DNA from: Chromobotia macracanthus
Taxonomy: Eukaryota; Chordata; Actinopteri; Cypriniformes; Botiidae
Assembly (NCBI GenBank): GCA_036877525.1
Contig: JAZGTH010000071.1
Location: forward strand, 1,303,501 to 1,367,500
DNA: 64,000 nt
Direction: 5' to 3'
In this document: in pieces, positions 11,475 to 25,690 of the stretch
Numbering within the stretch: the stretch's first letter is position 1
Layout: the number at the start of each line of letters is the position of its first letter
Made by a program: the position numbers and the translations under genes
The notes under the pieces: generated by a model
What the model was told of the DNA's origin: nothing
Databases searched by the model: none
Seen by the model: the letters and a program-made list of their open reading frames with translations, nothing else

Positions 11475-13910
11475 GCCTAAATATTCAATGAGCAGGCTGG
11501 ATCCTCTGATGTCCTCACAGAGCTGTACAGTGCCAGCACTCACTGCCTAGCTGTAATTTGACGTATTGAAATATTTCAGATTATCCTGAAGCATAATGTT
11601 GCGTCATGAGTTCGCTCTCTATTTTTAGATTGTGTAGTATGCACCACGTTCTCGTGATATTAGCTTTTTAACATCACGTTTTACTACCATCAGTAAAAAG
11701 TCCAATTGAAATATGCAGCACAAACTTCACTTTTCTAGGCAATTTTGCTTATTACTAACTAGCACCAGGTTCTTGATTAGTTCTATAAAGTAATTTCAGG
11801 ACTATAAAGTAACCTCCACAAGTGTAGCAGATTAAAAGATTAAATAGTTAATCAGATTAACTGTGCACGTTTCACAAGCTTGATAAACAGCAAGTGTCTG
11901 AAAACTTCTGAATATTCAATGTTAATATATGTTAATATATTTTATATTAATATACAAATGTATACTTAACTAGTGTGTGTGTTGTTTTGTCATTTAAAGC
12001 CTAAAGTTAATTTAGCAAAATGTTTTTTGCTTGTGTGTCTTTCTGTAAAATAAATCTACAGATATTTTAATGAAATGGTGACATTTAAACCACATTTACA
12101 AATGCAGAAGTGTCAATATATACACCACTGTATAATTTATATCATTTAGGATTATCAGTTGTGATGATCATGTTCAGGATTATCAGATCTGAATTTTGGC
12201 TGTGTAGATTCATTTAAATCATGGAGGACATTTAATCGGAAGCTACATGCTTGATAATTTTTCCAGGCTCTGTGAAATAAATGTGTGTGGGTTTGGCTGG
12301 GATATGGAGATGATGGAAGTTCCTCTGTCTCATGGTCTGTTGGCTCTGCTGAGTGTTTCTGGCCAGCATTCTTTCCAAACGATAACTGACCTCAGACCAG
12401 TTCATGTTTGTGGTACATTGAGTTGGTGCAGTCAATTAAAAGGATGTAGATATCATGGCTCAGGAAAGGTGGAAATATGTGGATGTGTTTGCCTGTTCAG
12501 GAAGGGTGATGGAGTAATTTTCCTCTCGTTCTCCATTTTTCATTCTTTCTAACATTTCACCTACTCAGCTTCTGAGAAGTGAATAAAAATACAGAAATAA
12601 TCAACACTGTCATTGAGATAAAAATGATGTGCACACGTTATGATGTGTACTTAAAAAACAAAAAATGCTTCTTAAGGAAAATTGTTGTAGTACAAATGTA
12701 AATTCATTTATTTATGGCTGCTAGCAGGATTCAGATTGTGGGTGCTGCAAAAATTCATCACTACACAAGGTACAGTATCAGAGCACAGCCTAAGTTCAGT
12801 TTACTTTAACACAGTGTCATAAAAATCATCACATTATATTGTTGACATTGGCCTTTGCTAGTTTTAATAAACAGTCACTTTTAATTTAGTAGAGTACATT
12901 GTTAATTGTTAATTTACTTGCCCTTCTAAAAATACAGGGCCATTAAACTATACCCAGATACTGCTGAGAGCCAGATGGTGTTTATTTACCAAATAAAACA
13001 AAGTCTATGTGACTAGCACTCCATTCATTAAAGTCACAGACGACTTCAAGCTGCTCAGATGGTCTGTCTTCACCCACTCTTCAGGTTTCTCCTTCCAGGA
13101 AAGATAGTCACAGTAGTTTGAAATGAGTGAAAGCCCAGCACAAGCTCAGAGGCATTGTTCTGAGGTCCACATCTCTCTGGCTATGATGGTGTAGGTTCTG
13201 GAAAGATTTTAAGGAGAAGCAGGAGACTGTGATGTCATGGAGATCATTAATGTGTTTCAGTCTGTGATAAGTCTGTCGGACGTTTCTTCATCTCCTGCAG
13301 CTGTTTCATACTGTGATATTTTCAGAAAGAAATGCAATAAAAAACAACAGGCCTTTGAGGAAATGTATGTAATGACTTACACATTTGAGTGAAAAGAAAA
13401 TTTTGGAATAGAAAACAGTGTTAATTTAGAAGTCAGATAGTGTGTTTGTTTACAGTGTGAGCATTTTTTGAAAAACTTCACTATGACATATCTTATTTAA
13501 TACTGTTATGAAAGGAATAAGATGCATCTCATTAGAAAGTTATAGTCTAATAGTCTATAGTTTTCTCTTGAAATAATGTACAGTTGATATCCATTCATCC
13601 CCTTAAGACACCTACAAAGTCACGTTTAGACAGGTGCTGATATCCACAGCACTGCTGTGATCCCCCAACCATCTTGTCTGGTCTTATATCTTGACTTAAA
13701 CGTGTAAACTTATAAAAGCTAATAAAATAGAATCAATGTAAATACAATCTAAAAATAATCAAGAATAATCTCCCTGGTAGCCATGTTTAGGAGGAAACTA
13801 AATTATTTATATCAGTTATAGTTTTCATGATAGCTGCACGTCACAGGAATATAATTAGTGAATTTTTTGGGTTTTTAGTGGTTTATAATCAGCAGTAGTA
13901 AAGATGACGA
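11475..13910. other. Intergenic DNA between ecm2 3' end and aspn promoter
   Basis: Mostly AT-rich, without a recognisable gene. A short coding-like minus-strand piece at about 13021-13125 (with YLSWKEKPEEWVKTDHL) was seen but has a stop just upstream and no usable splice context. The ecm2 3' UTR should occupy the part next to 13910. Confidence 0.5.
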
Positions 13911-16900
13911 CTACTTAATCCTCTGAGGTTTTAGAATGACACTGGAATAGGAACGGACACAGGAGAAAGCTGTGGGCGGTATTTTTCGTGGATCAAGGAA
14001 GTTGTTCTCAAGGCGAAGAGCGACTAGATGGGAATCTTCGTCATTCAAGGGGTCACAGATGGCGTGTTCTGATACATGCCTGTTGGATGAAAAATTAGGA
14101 CACAGTATCTCAAAGTTAAACATGCACTGCAAAACAAATCTTATATAGTATTTTCGTCGTCCTGTGAGACAGGAAGAAACATATTATGAAAACACCTCAT
14201 TGGCAAATTAACAAAATTGTAATGCATAAAACAAGAAAACACAATTTGGACAAATAGGACAAACTACTGAGGCTAGCAACGTACCTTATTTTGTTGTTGT
14301 TGAGTCGGAGGAAGTGTAGCGTCATCATCTCGTTGATTCCAATGGGAATAGCCGTGAGCTGGTTATGGTCTAGACAGAGTTCAGTCATGGTGTTGAATGT
14401 GCCAAAGAAGGACTCTGGCTCAACACCATCTCCGTCCAGTTTGTTGTAGGAGAGGTAAAGGTACTCCAGACCGGGCTGCATGTGTGCAAACACATATCCT
14501 GGAATGCGTTCAATCTGATTTCCTGCCAGCACCAGGTGAACCAGTGACTTCGGCAAGAAGGATGGAACCAGATAGAAGTTGTTGTGTGAGAGATCTATAG
14601 ATTCCAGGTTCCTTGTCGAAATGCAGAGAAATGGGTTTGTTTGTTTGTTTGATTAGGCCTGAAGCAAAAGGTTTCCAATAAAGGAAAATAAACATTTAAC
14701 GGGGGAGTTTGTTTTTAATGAATTAGGGGAAATAATAGTGCGATAAACTTGCATATGATATCTGCATTGTTTTAGTGCCTGGTTTACTAAAGCAATTATG
14801 CAAATTAGGTGACATGTAAACCAATCATAATGCACTTTTCCATTATTTGAGCTGTGATTAATTACATTTTGTGAATAAAACAATCTATACAAATCCGAAT
14901 GTATCTAGAAAGAATCTAGAAAGGTGGCGTGTTTGTGCTGAAAGGCACAATGTGCTTTTATGGTTTCATTGTTGTCATGACACACACCTGTGATTGATCC
15001 AGGCTAATGGCGAAATCCTTGACTCGTCTAATTTATTGTGCGGTAACACAACGACGTTGATGTTTGTGGTGTTGTTAAACGCTGTTTCTGAGATTTCTTC
15101 GATGAGATTGTTTTCCAGGTACAACTCCTGAAAGGCAAAAGTTGTGTGGCATAAATAAACAGAACACTTAACAATAACATTTTATTGGTGCAACTCCAAA
15201 CGACTCTGTGATAAAGCCGTGTTGTCGGTTAGCCATGACTGCTGTTGTAGCTCCCACAGGTAGAAGAAACGATTTGTTTGCAAACCACAAACACTTACAC
15301 AATTAAATTCCACTTCAGAGAGAGTTGGTGCGTGTAAGGGTTGCTCTGTTTCTTGACATTGGTTAACTCCAGAACTAGTTCCCTGCTTTAAGACCCACCT
15401 GTAGAGATTCAGGCAGGCCCTGAGGAATGGTACGGAAGTAGTTCCTGCTCAGTCGAAGGTACGTGAGCTCTTTAAGAAGCTTAAAGGCCAGCGGATTCAC
15501 ATTTCCTTCACTGAGCAAGTTTCCCTCCATTTCCAAGGTAACCAGACTGCTAAGACCTGCCAGGAATGATGAAGTTGTGTAAATATTATTTTGGTGAGGA
15601 ACATTTTGCGCTACTGTTGGTAGATTAAATGCCAGCACTGTTACAGACGCTTATGTTATGCTAACAGTACATACTCACACACAGTAAGCAGTTTTAACTC
15701 GGTGAACGGTTTACCTTCAAAGCTGTTTTCCTCAATTTCCTTCAGATTGTTCTCATTCAGCTTCAGCTCCTGGAGTGTTGACGGCAGCTCCGAGGGAATT
15801 TGTTCCAGAACGTTTCCATCCATGTACAAGCGAGACAGGAATTTAAGACCCTTTAAAAAAGAAAAAAGTTGTAAAAAAAATCACACATCATTAACATTTA
15901 TTGAGGAAGAATGGTTATATACAATACGTTTTCAAATCTTCTTAATAATAATAATGTTCCACTTCGGTTTTCTGGCATTACTATGATATGTATGCTGACC
16001 ATATCATTATTAATAATTAATAATCATTATTCATATTAATAACACACACTAATGTTAATATATCCTCATGGTGTGCTTCCCCAAGCCAGCTCTGTAATCT
16101 GTCAACAAGCAGTTGTTTGGAATCCATATGCTGTATATACAGTATTTGTGTCCATCATTATACGCATTCATTTGCTGATACATACACATATCATATATCA
16201 TACACATATATATTGCTGCTTCACAATAAGATGTTTTTCATAAACTTTGAAGATGGGCAGGGCAGAAAACTTTGTTATTTGTCTTGACTACGTACTGTGG
16301 AATGTTGTTTTTGTTTAAAAGCTTTGCATGAAAACAGGCTTTCAGGCACACGTGTTTGTATTACAGTAGATTTTGTGGAAGTTCTGTTAGGGTCGTACGG
16401 TGTTACCGGGCAGAGCATTTGAAGAAAAGGTCGAGGTAATTCAGCGCTTACAGGTCTGCAGATGGTTTTGTTTTTGCATGCTTGTTAAGAGGTATGGAAG
16501 AAACAGTTGCTTGTCTAAATCCTCTGAAGTTCAAATGGAAGCCCTGAAGTAATGTTCATGTGGACTTATGTGGAACCGGACGCGGCCATGGAAAAGGACA
16601 TTATCTCACTTGCCGGAACTCTGTACGATCCTGTATGCATACTGTAAATCACAGTCTAACTGGTTTACACTCTTAATGGGTGTTTACATTACTTCAGCTG
16701 TTATGTCTATCTGTCTGTCTGTCTGTTTAGTAGCCTATAAAAAATCCCAAACATGTGTCAAGATTAGCCTTTTGCTTTGTATGAAGGTCCATTTCCACCA
16801 GATTCAGTGTGACATAATTAAATTATACGAACATCATATGTTTTTGTACCAGAGCTAGTCTGTCACATGCTGAATTTGTGACATTCTCTGAAAAAAACAG

Positions 16901-19900
16901 TTTTGATGTGCAGAATTTTCCACCATCCAACAAGTTTAAAAGTTTTACACACCCACCAAAACCAGAATTGCAGTTCTGCAGCAATTGCAGCAAAAACGGG
17001 TCATCACAAACAGATCGTCACAGTGCTGTATTTCAAAGTCACTGACAATTCAAAGAGCGAAACTGTTTTAACAACAAGCGTATGTTTCTGTTAATAAAGA
17101 TGTTTACGGGCTTGTTGTTTTAGTAAACAGTAAACATTTAACCTGAACGTTGTGACGAATGATCTTTCTGACAGTTAGTGTGACAATTAAAATTGTTACC
17201 TAGCCCTCAGAATAAACCTGTCAGATTTTTGCAGTGTTACATTTCAAATGAGCTTAAAATTATTTATTATATTAGTTTAAAAATCTCGTTTTCTTGCCAA
17301 AAGGATGTTTGTAAACTTTGTAATGTGGTGTTTAGTAAACCTGTACTTTCAGCTTACTTTAAATGATTGTGGAGCGATGCCAGATGATGAGATCTTGTTT
17401 TTTCCCAAGTCGATCCACTCAAGATTGGGAATGCCATTGAATGCTCCAGCAGGGATGGTTTTGATTTCATTGCCTGGAATTTCACCATGCATGACAAGTT
17501 ATCAAAATCAGTACGACTCAGATCTGTAAACATAAATCCTGACAGTTTAAAACCTGGCAGATGTACTGGTTTAGACTTGCATGTGTCTGAAGTACTCTAG
17601 GTTCTTTATCTCTTATGACCTGTAAAGGGTTATACAGGTATACGGTCTTCCTCACCCTGCAGGTTGAGAGATTTGAGCTCAGGGATGGACAGTGGAGGAA
17701 TGCTCGTCAGTTTAGCATTCTCACAGGTGATGATGACATCAGAAATCGTACAACCAGGAGGAAGTGAGGTGGTGACCCTCTCTGATTCCTCCTCAGCCCA
17801 ATCAGGTTCCTCCTCAGTTGGTTCAGTTTCCTCCTCCGCTGGTTCAGTTGGCTCCTGGAGAGGGGGGAGAGGAGGTGGGGCTGGTGCTGCTGTAGGCTGC
17901 TCTGGTGGCATTTGGAAAACGTCCCCCCTCAACCACAGAGATTCCTCTTCCTCAGCAGCCTCATCACCTCGGAGCCCTTCCTGGGCACGTTCGGCTGCTT
18001 TCTGCAGAGCTCTCAGCATCTCTGTCTCCATCTTGCGAGCCCTTTCCTCCTCATTCCTCCGCTGTTCCTCCATCCTCTTCCTCCTCTCCTCAGCTGCTGC
18101 TCTCTCTTCTTCCTCCTCTCGCAGCCTCCGTTGCTGCTCTTCCATTTCTCTTGCAGCTTTCTCCTCTTTTAACTTCCTCTTGGTTTTCTCTTTCTTCTGC
18201 TTCTTCCTCCTCCTGCGTTCAGCATCTTTTTTGCGAACACGTTCCTTCTCTTCTTTCTGGCTTTCATTCCTGTCTGGATGGCTTCGTGAAATTCTGTTAT
18301 CAGGCTCAGTGGGAACAAGAGGTTCACCGGAAAACTCAGGAACGTCTGCGACTGAGACAGTGGCAGTCATGCATTTATAAGATGAAAAGGAGATCAAAGA
18401 TCACAATTATTAAGACGGTTCAATTTTGTTATTAGCTACTCACTCTCATGTCATTCCAAACTTGTACTCTATTGCATACGGTTACTGTTTATAGTGACCA
18501 CATCTGTCAAGCTTCAAAAAGAAATACCAAAAGACCAAAAGAGAACTATAAAAATATAATTATATACAGCCATATTAATTTGGAATAATAGGAAGGTGAG
18601 TAAAAAACTAAAACCACATTTTTATTTTTGGGTGTACTGTTCCTTTAAATAACAGAAATTGTGCATTGTTGTTGACAGACCTGGGTCTATGCAAATTGGG
18701 CAGCACTCTCCGATTGGTTGAAATTTGAAATGGCACTCCAGGGCAGGACACTTGATTTGGTCACAGACCATCTCTCCACTGGAGCACAGGCAGGTCACGC
18801 ACGGCTTCGGTGACCACACAGTTTTATCAAACATGGTGATTCCCCGAAACACACAGTGCTCGGTTTTCCCTGGAATTAAAGGAAGAATAAAAGCGCATTT
18901 TTATCAGAAGTGCATTCCATCATCAGTCGAACCTGTGATCATGTTACTGTTAGCATGATGCAAACTCAGTTATAAGACAAATACTGTGATGATGAACAAA
19001 CTGCTGAATATTATCTTTATTACTTACCAAACAGGAAAGAGTTTGCAGGGTGATACCAGACACAGGAAACTAACACAGCTCTGTAGGGAATTTTGGTTGA
19101 ATACCTCTCTCATGGAAGCTGGGAATGTTTTTCTTTGGTTTTATATGGACCACATATATGCTGTTATTCACTTTGGCTTCTCAATTGTGTAAATTACAGA
19201 AGGGTTTTTTTACATTGAAACTAAAGACATTTACTGTCTGTTAAAGGTGCTGGTACCATCGGAGCCGGTCCGGCGGTCCGAGCGGCTGTTTGTGATTTAC
19301 AGGGTCAGACTCTCACGTGCAGTCAGTGTGTAGTTATGTGACACCACCACACGGACTAGTCGTGTACCAAACCACTTACACTAACCAGCCTTCTCTTAAA
19401 CCTTTTGGGAGGGCAGTTTTGGGGCTGCATTTGTGGCATAGTGTACACTTACTATACTATGTACACTAAGCGTGTAATATACACTTACTATGGAAGAAAA
19501 CACACCAGCGTACCACAGGGTTTTAAAGCAGAGGTGTGAAGCTTGTTTTTGGTACAGCACTTACATGAATGATTCAGTAACAGTCTTGTGGTTATACTTT
19601 TAACACAGTGTGTGATATTTATTGTCTGGCCCTGTGACCTTCCATTCACCTTCCATTGTAAAAGCCTGATTATATAACCATGTTTCGCTAACAGTTTTTA
19701 AGAAACTGAAATTTGCTGTCTTAACTTTCTTCAAACCTTGAACAATTATTTAAAGTTTTGACTGTCAATGTTGCATTTTAAGCTTTTGTTAAACATCAAG
19801 TAAATCAGGCAGGATATGCATTCAGAAAATCTGCTATTTTTCTTATTTTCTTGCATTTATACAAAATAGCCTCCTTTCTAAACACACGGCCATCTGGTTA

Positions 19901-20273
19901 CTTTCATTCGTCACTCCTTAACGAATTCTCCAGGTTTTAAATCCATGTGGTGATCTGAAAAGAATTCTCTCAACCGAATGGATCTTTCTCTACATGGAAA
20001 ATCCGAACCCCTGTAAGTTATGTACTGACCTGCCGTCACTTCGTAGTTTGGCTTCGGCTCCTTTGTGTTCTTGTAAGACTCAGTGAAAATGGATCCACCC
20101 TGTTCGATGCTTCCTGGCATTCCGCCTCGCTGGAATGAGGCATTCAAGGTCTGTTTCCTCGCTCTCTTTGGTCCAACACCTCTACCTCGTACCAGAAGAC
20201 GTCTCTGATCTTTGGCGAGGCTGACGGTCAGACAAACGAACAGCGACAGCAGCAGGATCAGCTTTAGTCTCAT
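13911..20273 (-). CDS. ecm2: Extracellular matrix protein 2 (VWC + LRR)
   Basis: A secreted matrix protein related to decorin. Nine coding exons: 20030-20273, 18681-18869, 17656-18351, 17358-17473, 15715-15850, 15399-15556, 14988-15127, 14285-14611 and 13911-14079; phases agree and give 724 residues (human 699). The start at 20273 follows an acceptor-like TTTCAG and begins the signal MRLKLILLLSLFVCLTVSLA. Exon 2 encodes a von Willebrand factor C domain (HCVFRGITMFDKTVWSPKPC to GECCPIC). Exon 3 is a long Glu/Arg/Lys-rich region, likely coiled coil, with RGD in GLRGDEAA and in LRGDVFQM. The remaining exons encode LRRs with LVLAGNQIERIPGYVFAHM and the conserved end SVILKPQRIK. A 238-codon serine-rich ORF on the opposite strand of exon 3 is only its shadow. 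Confidence 0.96.
18433..18648. repeat. Copy of a cyprinid-type short interspersed DNA element
   Basis: It contains TACTCACTCTCATGTCATTC near one end and GGGTGTACTGTTCCTTTAAA at the other. These are the characteristic edges of a very common short non-autonomous element in cyprinid genomes that often ends in TTTAAAGG-type inverted repeats. It lies in ecm2 intron 2. Related copies are at 27827-28271 and 42492-42660. Confidence 0.55.
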
Positions 20274-20753
20274 GGCTGAAATCTGTTGTATAAACGTAGA
20301 CACATCTCAGACCTGTGTTCCTCATATAACTCTGATAATGTATACTTTCAGCACACACATTTCCTTAATGATAAGTTACAACATTACAGGTGATCCGGCC
20401 CCCAATAGCTTGACCGTGAGGAGTCAGACAGCTGTGAGGCAATAGTACCTTCTGACACCTTTAGTGTAACCTGGTTAAACTGTTATTTAGGTGAGATGGG
20501 TAGTGTTTAGACGACTGCGGGATGTTTTAAGTATTGTACTAGGATTGTTACATTTAAACACAAGTTTTAGTAAGAATAGACTGTTGGTCACAGGTGACAC
20601 TCAAAATGCCACGTTCAAAGAAAGTTTTAAATGACAAAAGACGTGATTGAATCACGCCTCCTTACAATAAAGTATCACTCTACCACCAAGAATCCCAATC
20701 TGTTGTTACATTTTTATAGTTACCTTAGTAGTTAAATAACACAAAGAAGGTAC

Positions 20754-20861
<108 letters not shown>

Positions 20862-23595
20862 AGAGAGTTTTCATTATCATTATTTACATTATTTTCTAAA
20901 ACAAAAATATTTTCTGTACTTTTTTTTAAGTACCAGTAAAGTCTCTGATAACATATGACCTTTTAAACGTTTTAGTACAAATATGACATTTGAAACTGGC
21001 ACATCACAAAGTAATCCAAAAGTCTTGCAAAAGAAAAGCCAGACCAGAAAAGGAAAAACTGAAAACACACATTACCCAGAATTACAGTAAGGGAAACAAG
21101 GACAGAACTAACAGCTGTGTGACGCTGATGTGTGCAGGGGGCGTCTACAAACGTCAATCCGACCCTCAGGCTAAGTCATACGGTTAGCATTAAATCAGAG
21201 CTGCGCTGGAGGAAAAAAACAAAAGTGTTGAAGAGGGGGAAACAAGTTTTAATTAACAAGCTTTTAGGATGACCAGGCTCAGATGGCAAGAATCTATAAG
21301 TCCAAGAGCCAACAGAGAAAGAGAGAGAGTGGTATAAACATACAGCTGTGAGTAAAAAATTCCAGGAGGGCGTGCATGATATGGGGTCCCCTTTTCTGAA
21401 TGCGGTAATGCAAACCAAGTACAGTAAAGCAATAAGCACTTCTACAGTCCTACAGCTGTATTCTCGTGCCTCAACAACGAAGCAAACATATTTCCTTCCA
21501 GAACAAACTTTTAATGTGCCTCTCAGCTGTTAAATATCCCCAGACTGCATGCAGAGAAACAGTTTAAGCCACACACCCATAAAAATGTGAGATACACCCC
21601 GCAGAAGGGGGAAAAAAACAACAATTAGTATTTTACGAGTTTTTACGACATTACTAAGGATGAGAGCTAAAGGAGAGGAAAAAGCTGTTTGTACATTACC
21701 ACTGGTTTCAGGCGGTTTTGTGGGGCCAAATATTTCCACTGGTTTCTCAAGCGCTGTGGGATTTGCCAGCGACGCAAGAAGTGTGTGTTTCCGCTCTGCC
21801 AGAACTCTGATAAATGTCAAAAACAGACAGGCTGCAGCAGCGTTCAGTCAGGGCTCGCTCAGGCAAAACCTTACCATCCCTGAACAATACACACAGATAC
21901 CTGACCAGAAACTGCCTCTCTCAGGAGAAAGAACTTGGTGATTTTGTGTGTCCTAATTAGTAGGCTAGCAAGGGCACTGTATTCAACAAAAGACGGGGAA
22001 TCTGGCTTGTCATTACCTTCTCTGTTAAAACATTGTGTAAGTACAGAAAACAGTGTGTAAATGGATGCATTAGCGCTTGTGCAGGCCCTCAGACGTGAGT
22101 ACTCTGATCAGAGGGTTCTGGACTGGTTTTTCAGATGTTCTTGTCAGGTTTTCAGACTGCACTGGGCTGCCCAATGAGACGTCTTGTATTTCAGAGGGTG
22201 GGCACAAAAGATGGATCTCAGCTGTTTTACCCCTGAAGTTCTGCCTACAGAGGGGACGTACTTGGTCAACATGTGTTACGTTGGTTGCATTGTTACGTGC
22301 TATAAATAGATTCTGCAATTTTTTATCCATTTTCATACATTACAGATTTATTAAGTACCTGTATGTGACAGGTTGGTTTACTTATAGGTACCCACATTAG
22401 AAATTATATTTTTTACTTTCGTAATTCGTACTCACTTTCTACAGTAACAAACATCAAGTTGTGTGCTGAAATGTGCTGTCAGTTCAACCTATTCATTCAG
22501 AACCTGTTTCAAGTCTTCTGTAAAGCCTTTGATGGGCTGAAATGACATCATACGTTTCTAAGTGCAGACAAACTAGCAGATGGACTGTAATGCAGAGCAG
22601 AGTTAACAGACAGTATGAAAGAGCAGATCAAACAAATCTCTGGCAATTTACTGCATGGAAAAATATTTCCACATTCGGATATAATGAGTTGCTAAACGGC
22701 TAATTGTAACTCAAAACAATACAGCTGGAATCACTTTTACTAATCCACACAAAACCTGGTACAAGATTTGATAAAATCTTACTACACTGCCTCCCTCAGG
22801 TTTCTCTACAATACATCTATAAAATGGGGGAGGTAAATTGTGTCATTGTGAACAGTTATCTGGTTGGATGTACAGAGGTCTTTCCATGAATCTCGTTGCA
22901 CAACTGCATGTGGATGAGTTTTACGAGAGACAGATCACACAAGAGTAAGATGTTTCAGCACTTCAGCATGTTTTGGCTTCAGGTAATTCTGAAAAAGAAA
23001 AGCTCTTCTGCAGTGAAGAGCTTTTCTAAGTCTTTCAAGTCAACATCGAAATCGTCCCACTATACGTTGAGCTATAATTATCCTGTTTCACTAAGAATAC
23101 ATCACATGTCAGTTTGAAGGGATTTTCATGTCTTTGTTTTTTATTGTTAACGTTCTCATTATGTTCAGCTCTCGACTGCAGCTCTCTCTTGAAGATGCAC
23201 ACAAGAGGATGTTGAGCTGGCCATCATAAACACTTTCTACAGGCGAATTCCATTGGTTAGTTTTGTCTGTCTAATGTCACAGAACCAAAAGACTCTTTCC
23301 TACATATGGCGAGCACTGTGATAATCTCTGTTAAAAGGTTTGACTGTGTTTAGACGTCTTTTTCCACTGTGGTAACATCAGTTTGCTCCAGCATCTGGTT
23401 TACCCCATTCCCTTATGGAACTTTTAACATAATGGAAGATCTTGTGTCGTGCCAAAAAAGCTTTAATACACCAAAGTGACGTGTGCAGACAGTGATTTCT
23501 GTTTCTTCTCCTTCAGCAGGGTGCCTCAGAAACCTACTTTCAATCATGATTAAATGCAGTGCATTCAGGCTATACATTTGATCAGTATGTGTGTT

Positions 23596-23659
23596 CAATG
23601 GGAATCAAACCCACAACCTTTGTGCTGCTAATGCAATGCTCTACCAAGTGAGCTACAGA
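23596..23659 (-). repeat. tRNA-derived SINE fragment
   Basis: The minus strand reads TGTAGCTCACTTGGTAGAGC (a good A box), then GGGTTTGATTCCCA (B box), at tRNA spacing. The acceptor stem does not close, so this is a SINE promoter region rather than a functional tRNA gene. Confidence 0.65.
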
Positions 23660-25690
23660 AACAATCATTGATGGAAATTAGCATCTGCTTCATCTGTTTC
23701 ATCTCACTCTACTGAGACATTAGTTCCAAACCAACTGGCTTCTGTTGAACACAAAGGGTGGATGATCTGAGGAATATCCTGGCTGCTTTTGTCTATATCG
23801 TGAAAGTAAAACTGGGGCTCCAGCTGACAAACAATTACACTGTAATGTTTCATATTCATCTGAAGCTTTGTGTGAGGAACAGAGCTAAATGTAGTTACTC
23901 ATCTAAAACATTTCATCTGCCCACAATGTCCGGATTATTAATGAACTCAGTCTGGTCACAGCGCATAACAGTGTATCAGGATTAAACTTCACACAAAGCA
24001 CCTGTATGACTTCAAAACACTTGAGAGCCACCATCCTACACTGGCATTATATTGAAATGTAATAACAGTCTCCATGATATTCACAATCATCTGCCAAAAA
24101 ATGTCCCCTGATGTGCAGGGTGTTCATTAAACCTCATCTTCAGCATCTGATGGGCAGATGTCTGTTGTCTGGAAGTCATGATCGAGTCACAGCCTCTGAC
24201 TCCTCTGTCTGATGTTTAATGACTGTTGACATGGATTCATGAGGAGCGTAACTCGTCCTTCCAGGATCAGACAATTGAACGGGTGAGTTCAGATAATGGA
24301 CGGGTTGTGTAGAGATGCCAGATTAATGGCTTAGCTGAAGAAAGACCTCAAGCCTTCTGTTCACACCTGTTGTACCAAAAAAAACTGTCGTGCAATGTTT
24401 TAGACTAACAGGTAACAAAAATACAGTAATAAACAGCTGTACGTATCAACATATACTTTTAACAAAATCAAAAGCAATAAAAATGTAATAATAGGACTTC
24501 AGGTTTGAATTGATTCATTGAAACTAACCGTTTGAACAGATAGTAATAGATGTAGTATAGAAATGAATCAAACCCGGCAATATCATCAGGAATTGAGCTG
24601 AAATGTATGAAATATTCACAGTCTGTGAAAAGAGCTACACAAGCTACGTTACTCAGTTAAATGAAGACACACTGTAAGAACGAACCGCGTTAGCTGCAGT
24701 TTCTTCATTACACTTCGCAGCTCCTCAGAGAAGCAATTCCACAGAGGAGACATCAGGGTGATGCTCTCTGTGGTCCTCTGCTGAGAAAACAAATCTGGAA
24801 AGGTTTAATGCCTGGACGGGCTTCAGAATACAGTGTTTTTGTGACATAACACATGATGGTAAAGGGAACATCATTATTTGTGGTGAGTTAATAAGATAAT
24901 AAATAACATTTGCTTCCTGTTTGACTGGGTTCCTACATGCAGATCATCTAACTACCCATTAACATCTCATGACTGATTAATCTACCGGTCAGCTCATTTA
25001 GCTTTAGTGACGGTCTTGTTAGTTAGTGCCCCGGTCCGATTCTGGAAACATGGTTGTAAACAAGACAATTGAGAAGTGAAAATTAAGCATAGTGTAATTA
25101 GGTGGATTTAATTAGTACCACAGTAAGTTAATTAGTAAAAACATTACAGGGTTTTTTCATATTTGTAAAGTATTTTAAGTACTCTTGCAGTTTAAAACAG
25201 TATAACTAAAGCTCTTATTTCAAACTGTATTTAGTGGTTTGTACGAAAGATGGAAATATTGTCCTTCTCTTTTCCTTTAGTAATTTACTGTCAGCATTAA
25301 ACGCTCCTGTGTAATCCATTTTCTCCTGTGGTTCAAAGCCCTGAAGTTCTGGCTATTAAATCTCTTTAACTTGTTCTGATTATTAAACAACATTTGTAAT
25401 AATAAAACCGCAGCATTTTTACCCGGCATGTGCAAGAAACATCTACCTTTAAACACATACATCACTGCTTAAAGTCCCAGACTGTGAGTCAACACAATCT
25501 CGCCACATTTGTCTTACGGAGCAAATGAGGTGATTGCACTTACAATTACATAATGTTTTAAAATCGCCATTTCTCCACATATTTTGCGCATACGGCCTGT
25601 TGTGTTTTGCTATCAGCCAGTGTTTTGAAGGCAGATGTAATCTGTCAAACCTTTAATCCTTCTATGACATGAGTGGTTTATGTTTGGCAG

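Noticed and set aside
13021..13125. A missing exon with YLSWKEKPEEWVKTDHL
   Set aside because: Protein-like, but there is a stop just upstream in frame, no usable acceptor/donor pair and no place for it in the complete ecm2 or aspn models.
17664..18380. 238-codon serine-rich ORF on the plus strand
   Set aside because: It is the exact antisense of the Glu/Arg-rich ecm2 exon 3; GAG/GAA codons read backwards give Ser/Phe/Leu. Phase and splicing support ecm2.
23596..23659. A functional tRNA gene
   Set aside because: A and B boxes are present, but the acceptor stem does not pair and there is no T-run terminator; it fits a SINE.
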